A DNA stretch of 59,293 bases, from assembly GCA_049514335.1 (NCBI GenBank), contig JBEKVE010000004.1, positions 1 to 59,293 of the forward strand, read 5' to 3'. Both the position numbers and the translations under genes were made by a program. This DNA comes from JBEKVE01 sp049514335. GTDB lineage: Bacteria > Actinomycetota > Acidimicrobiia > Acidimicrobiales > UBA8190. Below are positions 42,916-51,252 of the stretch, one piece after another (position 1 is the first letter of the stretch; every line of letters starts with the position of its first letter). The notes under the pieces are model-generated. The model ran no database searches and was not told where the DNA came from. It saw nothing but the letters and a program-made list of their open reading frames with translations.

Positions 42916-42960
42916 CTGAGCAGTCATAAACCCGGGACCCTGGAGGTGGCTGGCCGCTGA
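42916..42960 (+). CDS. Possible 14-residue leader peptide (CTG start)
   Basis: CTG 42,916 lies 8 nt after GGAGG within a 12-nt perfect match to the 16S 3' end, the best ribosome site in the window. The frame codes for an initiator plus SSHKPGTLEVAGR and stops at 42,958-42,960. There are no codon runs that point to a specific amino-acid attenuator. An ATG frame at 42,885-42,929 overlaps it in another phase but starts before the ribosome site. Confidence 0.4.
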   Translation: MSSHKPGTLEVAGR

Positions 42961-43075
42961 GGCGGCTCGCTGGACCACCTGGCGAATCCCAGCCAGTTAC
43001 CCGCCGAGCGATCCGGCCGGGAAGTCGTCCCACCCGGCGATGTACGGACGATCGGTGCCTTTCCAGCAACAACTC

Positions 43076-43112
43076 GACCGAGGGCGCCCCGCGTGGGCGC
43101 CCTCGGTCTTTT
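43076..43112 (+). terminator. Strong intrinsic terminator
   Basis: GACCGAGGGCGCCC (43,076-43,089), 5-nt loop, GGGCGCCCTCGGTC (43,095-43,108), then TTTT. The stem is a perfect 14 bp, the clearest intrinsic terminator of the window. It ends the short RNA before cspA. Confidence 0.92.
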
Positions 43113-43241
43113 CCGGCGCAGCGGTGGCACCGAGACGGTCCCCCGGGGGACCGGGCAACCGGCCCGCGCGGCGTGGTGCGCGGGACCCCGGACCGGCCGC
43201 GGGGAGGCCACGAAAGAACCCGACGCCGGCGTCGGCTGGGC

Positions 43242-43247
43242 TACGCT
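43242..43247 (+). promoter_or_regulatory. Possible -10 box of cspA
   Basis: TACGCT at 43,242-43,247 would give cspA a 5' untranslated region of about 95 nt, as usual for cold-shock genes. A TTGACG at 43,293-43,298 is another candidate -35 without a clear -10. Confidence 0.35.
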
Positions 43248-43346
43248 TCGTCGAGCGCTCGGTGGATCACGCAGGCCGTGCGTCGTTGTCGGTTGACGCT
43301 TCGTGTCTCCCGCAAGTGTTCGTGCGTGGAGAAACGAGGCAAGACG

Positions 43347-43550
43347 ATGGCCGAAGGCACGGTGAAGTGGTTCAACTCGACAAAGGGATACGGGTTCGTC
43401 ACGCCTGACGACGGATCGCCCGACGTGTTCGTCCACTTCTCGGCGATCGATGGCACCGGCTACCGCGAGCTCGTCGAGGGCGAGCGCGTGGAGTTCGAGC
43501 AGACCCAGGGCCAGAAGGGTCCGCAAGCCACGAAGGTCCGCAAGCTCTAG
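43347..43550 (+). CDS. cspA: Cold shock protein
   Basis: A 67-residue CspA-type OB-fold RNA chaperone from ATG 43,347. The RNA-binding motifs RNP1 (KGYGFVTP) and RNP2 (DVFVHFSAI) are intact in MAEGTVKWFNSTKGYGFVTPDD..., and the length is standard. It melts RNA secondary structure at low temperature. The intergenic DNA of nearly 600 bp between the helicase start and this gene holds the short RNA and its terminator, so cspA has its own promoter. Confidence 0.96.
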   Translation: MAEGTVKWFNSTKGYGFVTPDDGSPDVFVHFSAIDGTGYRELVEGERVEFEQTQGQKGPQATKVRKL

Positions 43551-43625
43551 GAGCGACTCGGACGTTGCACCGCCCGCAGCGGCCGGCCGGCGCCCAGGCG
43601 CCGCGGCTGTGCGGGTGTCGCACCT

Positions 43626-43660
43626 CGATGCGGAGGTGGCCTCGGGCCACCTCCGCATCG
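43626..43660 (+). terminator. 16-bp perfect hairpin after cspA
   Basis: CGATGCGGAGGTGGCC (43,626-43,641), loop TCG, GGCCACCTCCGCATCG (43,645-43,660). It lies 75 bp after the cspA stop and 43 bp before uppS. No T-run follows, but the stem is long and stable, so it probably ends the cspA transcript. Confidence 0.7.
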
Positions 43661-43702
43661 TCGCGTCCGGGAGCCCGCGGCCGGAGGAAGTAGGTTCGGA
43701 AG

Positions 43703-44443
43703 GTGGCCATCCCCCCTGACGGGCGGGCGCCCGTCGGCATCGACACCGCACAGGTCCCCGCCCACGTCGCCTGTGTCATGGACGGCAACGGCCGGTGGGC
43801 GAGCCAGCGCGGCCTGCCCCGCACCGAAGGGCACGCCGCGGGGGAGGAGGCCCTGCTCGACGCCGTGAACGGAGCGCTCGACATCGGGGTGCGGTGGCTC
43901 ACCATGTTCGCCTTCTCCACCGAGAACTGGCGTCGCCCGCGAGACGAGGTCCGCTACCTGATGGGCTTCAACGAGTCGCTCCTGGTCCGGCGGCGCGACG
44001 AGCTGCACGACAAGGGGGTCCGCATCCGGTTCGCCGGCCGGCGCGACTGGCGGGTGCCGCGTCGCGTGCTGCGGCGCATGGACGAGTCGGTCGCACTGAC
44101 CGCCCACAACCGCCGCATGACGCTCACCATGGCCTTCAACTACGGGGGGCGGGCCGAGATCATCGACGCCGTGCGCGCCCTGGTCGCCACCGGCATCGCC
44201 GCCGACAAGATCGACGAGCGGGCGCTGCGGGCGCACCTCTACTACCCCGACCAGCCCGACCCCGACCTCGTCATCCGGACGTCGGGGGAGTACCGCATCT
44301 CGAACTTCCTCCTGTGGCAGCTGGCCTACTCGGAGCTCGTGTTCACCGACGTGCTGTGGCCCGACTTCCGCCGCGAGCACCTCTTCGAGGCCGTGGCCGA
44401 GTACCAGCGCCGGGAGCGCCGCTACGGCCGGGTGCGCCAATGA
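43703..44443 (+). CDS. uppS: Isoprenyl (undecaprenyl) diphosphate synthase
   Basis: A 246-residue cis-prenyltransferase (GTG 43,703). It makes the C50-C55 lipid carrier for cell-wall synthesis. Motifs: VACVMDGNGRWASQRGLPRTEGHAAGE with the catalytic Asp, MFAFSTENWRRP, and RTSGEYRISNFLLWQLAYSELVFTDVLWPDF. The usual T-G-G-E becomes T-S-G-E, which is tolerated. It is the first gene of a run with 4-nt overlaps to the small membrane protein and recO. Confidence 0.95.
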   Translation: MAIPPDGRAPVGIDTAQVPAHVACVMDGNGRWASQRGLPRTEGHAAGEEALLDAVNGALDIGVRWLTMFAFSTENWRRPRDEVRYLMGFNESLLVRRRDELHDKGVRIRFAGRRDWRVPRRVLRRMDESVALTAHNRRMTLTMAFNYGGRAEIIDAVRALVATGIAADKIDERALRAHLYYPDQPDPDLVIRTSGEYRISNFLLWQLAYSELVFTDVLWPDFRREHLFEAVAEYQRRERRYGRVRQ

Positions 44444-44811
44444 GGACCCTGGCGGTGGTGCTGGGCCTCGCGGTACTCGGGGGTCTCGTGGTCCTGGCCG
44501 TGGCGGGCGTGTCGGGGGCGACGGCCGTGCTCATCACCGCCGCCGCGCTGCTGGCCATGATCGCCCTGGGCAACATCCTGGGCGGGCGCAAGACCCCGGA
44601 CCGCGCCCCGTACCGTCCCGGCGCGGCCACGGCTCTGGTTTCCGAAGGTGACGCCCCGGGGGAGGGGACATCCGAGGGCCCCCCAGCCCAGGGTCTCGCA
44701 GCACCGGGCCCGGCGGCACAGGGCCCCGTTGCACAGGGCCCGGCGCACGAGGGCGGTGCGGCGGGCGCCGGCGGCGGGAGCGACCGGGGTGGGGCGGTGG
44801 CGGAGCCGTGA
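44440..44811 (+). CDS. Small membrane protein between uppS and recO
   Basis: A 123-residue protein. ATG 44,440 overlaps the uppS stop as ATGA and its own stop overlaps recO as GTGA, which shows it is translated as part of the operon. The N-terminus has two hydrophobic segments (TLAVVLGLAVLGGLVVLAVAGVS and ATAVLITAAALLAMIALGNILGG) forming a hairpin in the membrane, then a Pro/Gly/Ala-rich tail. No family recognised; the position next to uppS suggests a membrane-related role, but this is speculation. Confidence 0.75.
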   Translation: MRTLAVVLGLAVLGGLVVLAVAGVSGATAVLITAAALLAMIALGNILGGRKTPDRAPYRPGAATALVSEGDAPGEGTSEGPPAQGLAAPGPAAQGPVAQGPAHEGGAAGAGGGSDRGGAVAEP

Positions 44812-45524
44812 GCCTCTACCGCGACGAGGCGGTGGTGCTGCGCACCCTGCGGCTGGGCGAGGCCGACCGCATCGTCACGATGATGTCGCGCCAGCACGGC
44901 AAGGTGCGGGCCGTGGCCAAAGGGGTGCGCCGGACCAAATCGAAGTTCGGTGCCCGCCTCGAGCCGCTCAGCCACGTGACGATGCTGTGCTGGCAAGGCC
45001 GCGAGCTCGACATCGTGAACCAGGCCGAGGTGACCGACACCTTCCGGACCGTGCGCGAGGACCTGGCGCGGGTGTCGAAGGCCTTCACCCTGCTCGAGGT
45101 GGTGGACCAGCTCGCCCAGGAGCGTCACGCCAACCCCGCCCTCTACGACATGCTGGTGGGCGCGCTCCGGGCGCTCGACGCCGATGACGCCGCCTTGCTC
45201 GTGCCCGCGTTCTGCCTGAAGGCCTTGGCCCTCGAGGGATCGGCGCCGGTGCTCGACGAGTGCGTGTCGTGCGGGGAGCCGCAGGATCTCGTCGCCTTCG
45301 ACCTCACCGAGGGAGGCGTGCTGTGCCGGTCGTGCCGGCGGGGACGGCCCATCTCCGCCGACGCCCTCCACGTGGTGCGCCGCATCCTCGGTGGCGGCCT
45401 GGCCTCGGTCCTGGCAGAGCCCCCCGGCCCGGTGGCGGGCGAGGTCACCGAGCTCGCCACCGAGGCCATGGAGGTCCACCTCGACCGACGCCTGCGCAGC
45501 GTGCGTGCCAGCCCGACCGCCTGA
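44808..45524 (+). CDS. recO: DNA repair protein RecO
   Basis: A 238-residue recombination mediator that loads RecA on SSB-coated DNA. The N-terminal OB fold is MSLYRDEAVVLRTLRLGEADRIVTMMSRQHGKVRAVAKGVRRTKSKFGARLEPLSHV, the family hallmark. The zinc motif CVSCGEPQ and CRSCRRG are present in the C-terminal half. It is coupled to the small membrane protein upstream by a 4-nt overlap and followed by hemW. Confidence 0.95.
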   Translation: MSLYRDEAVVLRTLRLGEADRIVTMMSRQHGKVRAVAKGVRRTKSKFGARLEPLSHVTMLCWQGRELDIVNQAEVTDTFRTVREDLARVSKAFTLLEVVDQLAQERHANPALYDMLVGALRALDADDAALLVPAFCLKALALEGSAPVLDECVSCGEPQDLVAFDLTEGGVLCRSCRRGRPISADALHVVRRILGGGLASVLAEPPGPVAGEVTELATEAMEVHLDRRLRSVRASPTA

Positions 45525-45528
45525 CCCG

Positions 45529-46635
45529 GTGGTGCGCCCCTTCGGGATCTATGTGCACGTGCCGTTCTGCGCGGCGCGCTGCGACTACTGCGCCTTCGCC
45601 ACCTGGACCGACCGCGACCCGCTCATGGCCGACTACGCCGCGGCCTGCGTGGCCGAGCTCGAGCGGGCCCGGGTGGAAGAAGCACTGCCGCCCGCCACGA
45701 GCGTGTACGTGGGCGGGGGGACGCCGTCGCGACTGCCGGCGCCGCTGCTGGGCGAGATCCTGGCCGCGGTGCAGCGTTCGCCCGGCGCCGAGGTCACCGC
45801 CGAGTGCAACCCCGAGGACGCCTCGGCGGCGCGCTTCGACGCGTGGCGGGCGGCCGGGGTGACCCGGGTGTCCTTCGGCGTGCAGTCCCTCGTCCCCCAC
45901 GTCCTGGCGAGCCTGGGCCGGCGCCACGGCACGGCCGACGTGGCCCGGGCCGTGGCCCTGGCGGGGGAGGCGGGTTTCGGATCCTTCGGCGTGGACCTCA
46001 TCATCGGGGCGGCCGCCGAGCGCGACGCCGACATCGCCGCCACGGTGGAGGCGGTGCTCGCCTTGGAGCCCCGCCCCCCGCACGTGAGCGCCTACCTCCT
46101 CACCGTCGAGCCGGGGACGCCGCTGTGGCGCGACCCGGCACGCCACCCCGACGACGACGCCAGCGCCCGGCGCTACGAGCTGCTGGCCGGCGCGCTGGAG
46201 GACGCCGGGTACCGGTGGTACGAGGTGTCGAACTGGGCGGTGCCGGGCCACGAATGCCGTCACAACGCCCTCTACTGGGCCCAGGGCGACTACCGCGGCA
46301 TCGGCTGCGCCGCCCATTCGCACAGCCGGGGGCGGCGGTGGTGGAACGTGCGCACCCCCGAGCGCTACATCGAGGCGATCCGAGCCGGTCGCAGCGCCAC
46401 GGCCGGCGCCGAGGTCCTCGACGAGGAGCAGCGACGTTTCGAGGCGCTGGCGCTGGCGCTGCGCACCTCGGAGGGCGTGCCCGCCGCCGTGGTGCCCGAC
46501 GACCCCGATCTCGCCGGGCTGGTGGTGCGGCGCGGGGACCGGGCCGTGCTGAGCGTCCGGGGGCGGCTCCTCGCCAACGAGGTCACGGCGCGTCTGCGCG
46601 TGGAGCCTGGCGGGGCGCGCACGGGCGCCCGGTAA
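45529..46635 (+). CDS. hemW: Radical SAM heme chaperone HemW / coproporphyrinogen III oxidase-like
   Basis: A 368-residue radical SAM protein starting at GTG 45,529 or 45,532. The [4Fe-4S] motif C-x3-C-x2-C reads VPFCAARCDYCAFATW, followed by TSVYVGGGTPSRLP, TAECNPEDAS and FGVQSL. It corresponds to HemW, which delivers heme, rather than to anaerobic HemN, as the N-terminal residues lack the extra HemN cysteine C-x3-C-x2-C-x-C (here the fourth position is Phe). It is 5 nt after recO, in the same operon. Confidence 0.93.
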   Translation: MVRPFGIYVHVPFCAARCDYCAFATWTDRDPLMADYAAACVAELERARVEEALPPATSVYVGGGTPSRLPAPLLGEILAAVQRSPGAEVTAECNPEDASAARFDAWRAAGVTRVSFGVQSLVPHVLASLGRRHGTADVARAVALAGEAGFGSFGVDLIIGAAAERDADIAATVEAVLALEPRPPHVSAYLLTVEPGTPLWRDPARHPDDDASARRYELLAGALEDAGYRWYEVSNWAVPGHECRHNALYWAQGDYRGIGCAAHSHSRGRRWWNVRTPERYIEAIRAGRSATAGAEVLDEEQRRFEALALALRTSEGVPAAVVPDDPDLAGLVVRRGDRAVLSVRGRLLANEVTARLRVEPGGARTGAR

Positions 46636-46638
46636 CCT
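46633..46638 (+). promoter_or_regulatory. -10 box of glyS
   Basis: TAACCT ends 8 nt before ATG 46,647 and no Shine-Dalgarno lies in between; leaderless or very short leader. Confidence 0.4.
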
Positions 46639-46646
46639 GCCTGGCC

Positions 46647-47963
<1,317 letters not shown>

Positions 47964-48033
47964 GCACCGGTAGGCTCAGGGGGTCCCCCCGGACCGCCCC
48001 GCCCCGCCCCTTTCGCAGCGCCAGGAGCCCCCC

Positions 48034-51000
48034 ATGCCGTTCGTCTACGACTTCGACCACCGACACCGCCGTCCTCCGATGGAGTTGAAGGACCTCCTCG
48101 GCGGGAAGGGGGCCAACCTGGCGGAGATGACCTCAGTGCTCGGGCTGCCCGTCCCCTACGGCTTCACCATCAGCACCGACGCCTGCCGGGCCTACATGTC
48201 CGGGGGCTGGCCCCAGGGTCTGTCGAGCGAGGTGACGAGGGCCCGCTCCCGCCTCGAGCGCAAGATGGGCAAACGCCTCGGCGACCCGGTGGACCCCCTG
48301 CTCGTGAGCGTCCGGTCGGGGGCCAAGTTCTCGATGCCGGGGATGATGGACACGGTTCTCAATCTCGGGCTGAACGACGAATCGGTCGAGGGTCTCGCCA
48401 AGCAGACCGACGACGAGCGTTTCGCCTACGACTCGTATCGACGCTTCGTCTCCATGTACGGGCGCATCGTGATCGGCATCCCGGGCGAGGCCTTCGACAC
48501 GCTGCTCGACGAGGCCAAGGAGCGGTCCGGGGCGACCGCTGACGCCGAGGTCCCCGTGACCCAGCTGCGCTCCCTCGTCGAGGCCTACAAGCAGATCGTC
48601 CGCAACCACACCGGGAAGGCCTTCCCCCAGGATCCCGATGCCCAGCTGCGCGGCGCCATCGAGGCCGTGTTCGGATCCTGGAACGGGCCTCGCGCCATCG
48701 CCTACCGGGACCATGAGGGCATTGCCCACGATCTCGGCACAGCGGTGAACGTCCAGGCCATGGTGTTCGGCAACCGCGACGACCAGTCGGGGACGGGGGT
48801 GGGCTTCACCCGCGACCCCGCCACGGGTGCCAAGGGCGAGTACGGCGACTTCCTCATCAACGCCCAGGGCGAGGACGTGGTGGCGGGCATCCGCAACACC
48901 GAGCCGCTGTCGGCGCTCAAGGACCGCTTCCCCAAGATCCACGCCGAGCTGCTTGGAATCTTCGGCCGGCTGGAGCGCCACTACCGCGACATGTGCGACA
49001 CCGAGTTCACCATCGAGCAGGGCAAGCTGTGGATGCTGCAGACCCGCGTGGGCAAGCGCACGGGCCGCGCCGCGTTGCGCATGGCGGTGGAGATGACCAA
49101 GGACCCCGGCATCCGCCTGACGCGGGCCGAGGCCGTCCGGCGGGTGAACGGCGACCACCTCGAGCAGGTGCTGCACCCGCAGTTCGCCGATCTGCACCAC
49201 GACGTGCTCACCAGGGGGCTCGGGGCGTCTCCGGGTGCGGCTGTGGGGCGCGCCTACTTCACCGCCGATGACGCCGAGGCTGCGGCACAGCGCGGCGAGC
49301 GCGTGGTGCTCGTGCGCAGCGAGACATCGCCCGAGGACGTCCACGGGATGTTGGCGTCGCAGGGCGTGCTCACCGCCCGAGGGGGTCTCGTGTCGCACGC
49401 AGCCGTGGTGGCACGCGGCTGGGGGAAGCCGGCCGTGGTGGGGGCCGAAGCCATCCGCATCACCGGCTCCTCCTTCCGGGTGGGCGACACCGTCGTCCAC
49501 GAGGGTGACTGGATCTCGCTCGACGGCACCGCCGGCGAGGTCGTCCTGGGCCAGGTGGCGCTGTCGGAGGCGAAGCCCTCGGCCGAGTCCGAGGTTCTCC
49601 TGGCGTGGGCCGACGACATCCGCAAGGGCCATCTCCAGGTGCGGGCCAACGCCGACAACGGGCCCGACGCCGCCAACGGCCGCCGCATGGGGGCGGAGGG
49701 GATCGGCCTGTGCCGCACCGAGCACATGTTCCTGGCCGAGGACCGGCTGCCGATCGTGCGTCGCATGATCCTGGCCGAGGACGCCGCCGCCGAGGACGCC
49801 GCCCTCGAGGAGCTGCGCGTCGCCCAGCGTGTCGACTTCATCGAGATCCTCCAGGCCATGGACGGCCTGCCCGTCACGGTTCGGCTGCTCGACCCGCCGC
49901 TGCACGAGTTCCTCCCCGACACCAGCGAGCTCGCCATCAAGGAGGCGACGGTCGGGCTCGACGCCGAGGAGCAGGCGCTGTACGACGCAGCCCGGCAGTG
50001 GCACGAGTTCAACCCCATGCTCGGCACCCGGGGGGTGCGCCTGGGCGTGCTCAAGCCCGGCCTCTACGCCATGCAGGTCCGCGCCCTCATGGAGGCGGCC
50101 ATCCACCAGGTGGCCGCAGGGGGCAAGCCGATCATCGAGATCATGATCCCGCTGACGGTGTCGCGTGCCGAGATGGCGCTTGCCCGGAGCTGGGTGGAAG
50201 AGGCGGTCGCCACGGCCGTGGCGACCGCCCCGGCGGGGACGGTGCGGGGTACCGGGGCGCGGTCGGGCTCGAAGAGCCTGCACGTCATCATCGGCACCAT
50301 GATCGAGACACCGCGCGCCGCGCTGCGCGCCGGGGAGATCGCCGAGGTGGCCGAGTTCTTCTCCTTCGGCACCAACGACCTCACGCAGATGACGTTCGGC
50401 TTCAGCCGCGACGACGTCGAGGGGCGCATGATGACGGCGTACCTGGAGAAGGGGCTCCTGCCGCACAACCCGTTCGACGTCGTGGACGCCGACGGGGTGG
50501 GGGAGCTCGTCCGCCTGGGTGTGAGCCGGGGCCGCGCCACGCGGCCGTCGCTCAAGGTGGGCGTGTGCGGAGAGCACGGCGGCGATCCCGAGTCCATCGC
50601 CGTCTTCTACGCCGCCGGGTGCGACTACGTGAGCTGCTCGCCCTTCCGTGTCCCCATCGCCCGGCTGGCCGCCGCGCACTGCGCCCTCAACGAGGAGGAC
50701 GAGCGGCGTGGCGCCGGCGGGCGCGCCGGCGCGGCGAAGGCCACAGCGAAGCGGGGGCCGGCCAAGCGGCCGGCTGCCACCAAGCGGGCCGCGGCCAAGA
50801 AGGCCCGGAGCTCGTCGGCTCCTCGGAAGGCCGCACCGGCCCGCAAGGCAGCCGCGCGCAAGGCGGCACCGCGCAAGGCGGCACCGCGCAAGGCGACCAC
50901 CCGGAAGGCGGCAGTCGCCAGGAAGACGGCACCGGTCAAGAAGACGGCTCCGGTCAGGAAGACTGCCGCCCGTAAGGCGGCACCGCGCAAGACCGCCGCC

Positions 51001-51210
51001 CGCAAGGCCGCTGCCCGCAAGGCCGCTGCCACCAGGAAGGCAACCGCCCGCAAGGCGGCGCCCATCAGGAAGGCAACCGCCCGCAAGGCGGCGCCCACCA
51101 GGAAGGCAACCGCCCGCAAGGCGGCTGTCCGGAAGGCGCCGGCCCGGAAGCGGACCACCTCGGCCCGTCGTGGCGCCCCGGCCCGGCGGCCCGCCCGCCG
51201 CTCCCGGTAG
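48034..51210 (+). CDS. ppdK: Pyruvate, phosphate dikinase with a histone H1-like Lys/Ala/Arg-rich tail
   Basis: A 1058-residue protein; AGGAG lies 8-12 nt before ATG 48,034. Residues 1 to about 890 are a normal PPDK: the ATP-grasp part MELKDLLGGKGANLAEMTSVLGLPVPYGFTIS, the phospho-histidine H455 in GGLVSHAAVVARGWGKPAVVG, and the PEP-binding barrel with C845 in VGVCGEHGGDPESI. It interconverts pyruvate, ATP and Pi with PEP, AMP and PPi. The last ~168 residues are repeats of RKAA, RKATARKAAP and similar, with no acidic residue after DERR, as in histone H1 or the C-terminal part of mycobacterial HupB. The tail is predicted to be disordered and to bind nucleic acid. A tail of this sort is not part of the PPDK family as I know it. 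Confidence 0.93.
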   Translation: MPFVYDFDHRHRRPPMELKDLLGGKGANLAEMTSVLGLPVPYGFTISTDACRAYMSGGWPQGLSSEVTRARSRLERKMGKRLGDPVDPLLVSVRSGAKFSMPGMMDTVLNLGLNDESVEGLAKQTDDERFAYDSYRRFVSMYGRIVIGIPGEAFDTLLDEAKERSGATADAEVPVTQLRSLVEAYKQIVRNHTGKAFPQDPDAQLRGAIEAVFGSWNGPRAIAYRDHEGIAHDLGTAVNVQAMVFGNRDDQSGTGVGFTRDPATGAKGEYGDFLINAQGEDVVAGIRNTEPLSALKDRFPKIHAELLGIFGRLERHYRDMCDTEFTIEQGKLWMLQTRVGKRTGRAALRMAVEMTKDPGIRLTRAEAVRRVNGDHLEQVLHPQFADLHHDVLTRGLGASPGAAVGRAYFTADDAEAAAQRGERVVLVRSETSPEDVHGMLASQGVLTARGGLVSHAAVVARGWGKPAVVGAEAIRITGSSFRVGDTVVHEGDWISLDGTAGEVVLGQVALSEAKPSAESEVLLAWADDIRKGHLQVRANADNGPDAANGRRMGAEGIGLCRTEHMFLAEDRLPIVRRMILAEDAAAEDAALEELRVAQRVDFIEILQAMDGLPVTVRLLDPPLHEFLPDTSELAIKEATVGLDAEEQALYDAARQWHEFNPMLGTRGVRLGVLKPGLYAMQVRALMEAAIHQVAAGGKPIIEIMIPLTVSRAEMALARSWVEEAVATAVATAPAGTVRGTGARSGSKSLHVIIGTMIETPRAALRAGEIAEVAEFFSFGTNDLTQMTFGFSRDDVEGRMMTAYLEKGLLPHNPFDVVDADGVGELVRLGVSRGRATRPSLKVGVCGEHGGDPESIAVFYAAGCDYVSCSPFRVPIARLAAAHCALNEEDERRGAGGRAGAAKATAKRGPAKRPAATKRAAAKKARSSSAPRKAAPARKAAARKAAPRKAAPRKATTRKAAVARKTAPVKKTAPVRKTAARKAAPRKTAARKAAARKAAATRKATARKAAPIRKATARKAAPTRKATARKAAVRKAPARKRTTSARRGAPARRPARRSR
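50710..51207 (+). repeat. Lys/Arg/Ala/Pro repeat region of the ppdK tail
   Basis: The DNA encoding the tail contains repeats at several scales: a 15-nt unit for RKAAP near 50,858-50,890 and a 33-nt unit at 51,034-51,066, 51,067-51,099 and 51,100-51,125 (partial), encoding RKATARKAAPI/T. The first two 33-nt copies differ by a single base, so slippage or unequal exchange has been recent. Confidence 0.85.
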
Positions 51211-51240
51211 GCGCCCGCCACCACCGGTACTCGCCCGCGG

Positions 51241-51246
51241 TACCGT
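51241..51246 (+). promoter_or_regulatory. -10 box of dnaG
   Basis: TACCGT ends 6 nt before GTG 51,253 with no Shine-Dalgarno in between; a leaderless transcript is likely. Confidence 0.5.
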
Positions 51247-51252
51247 CCGGGC

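Larger units (their letters stand above)
42893..43112 (+). ncRNA. Structured short RNA with extended Shine-Dalgarno and intrinsic terminator
   Basis: From the predicted start near 42,893 to the terminator, about 220 nt. AGAAAGGAGGTG (42,898-42,909) is the exact complement of the last 12 nt of bacterial 16S rRNA. Eight nt after GGAGG lies CTG 42,916, which would start a 14-codon reading frame (SSHKPGTLEVAGR after the initiator) ending at 42,960. AGGTGGTCCA (42,905-42,914) pairs perfectly with TGGACCACCT (42,971-42,980), so the ribosome site can be hidden. The RNA ends in the 14-bp terminator. Whether it is a leader peptide, an attenuator or a free regulatory RNA is open. I believe similar short frames occur in other actinobacteria but cannot check. 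Confidence 0.6.

Noticed and set aside
42885..42929. ATG frame MGEPEKGGGPTEQS over the extended Shine-Dalgarno.
   Set aside because: It begins before the ribosome-binding sequence, which then lies inside the frame. The CTG frame at 42,916 has the correct 8-nt spacing.
45529..46635. Annotation as oxygen-independent coproporphyrinogen oxidase HemN.
   Set aside because: The motif is C-x3-C-x2-C followed by Ala-Phe, without the fourth cysteine of HemN, so HemW is the better call.
48133..50679. Long open frame on the minus strand antisense to ppdK.
   Set aside because: Composed of His/Gly/Val/Arg-rich sequence typical of the opposite frame of GC-rich genes; ppdK has the full catalytic motifs.
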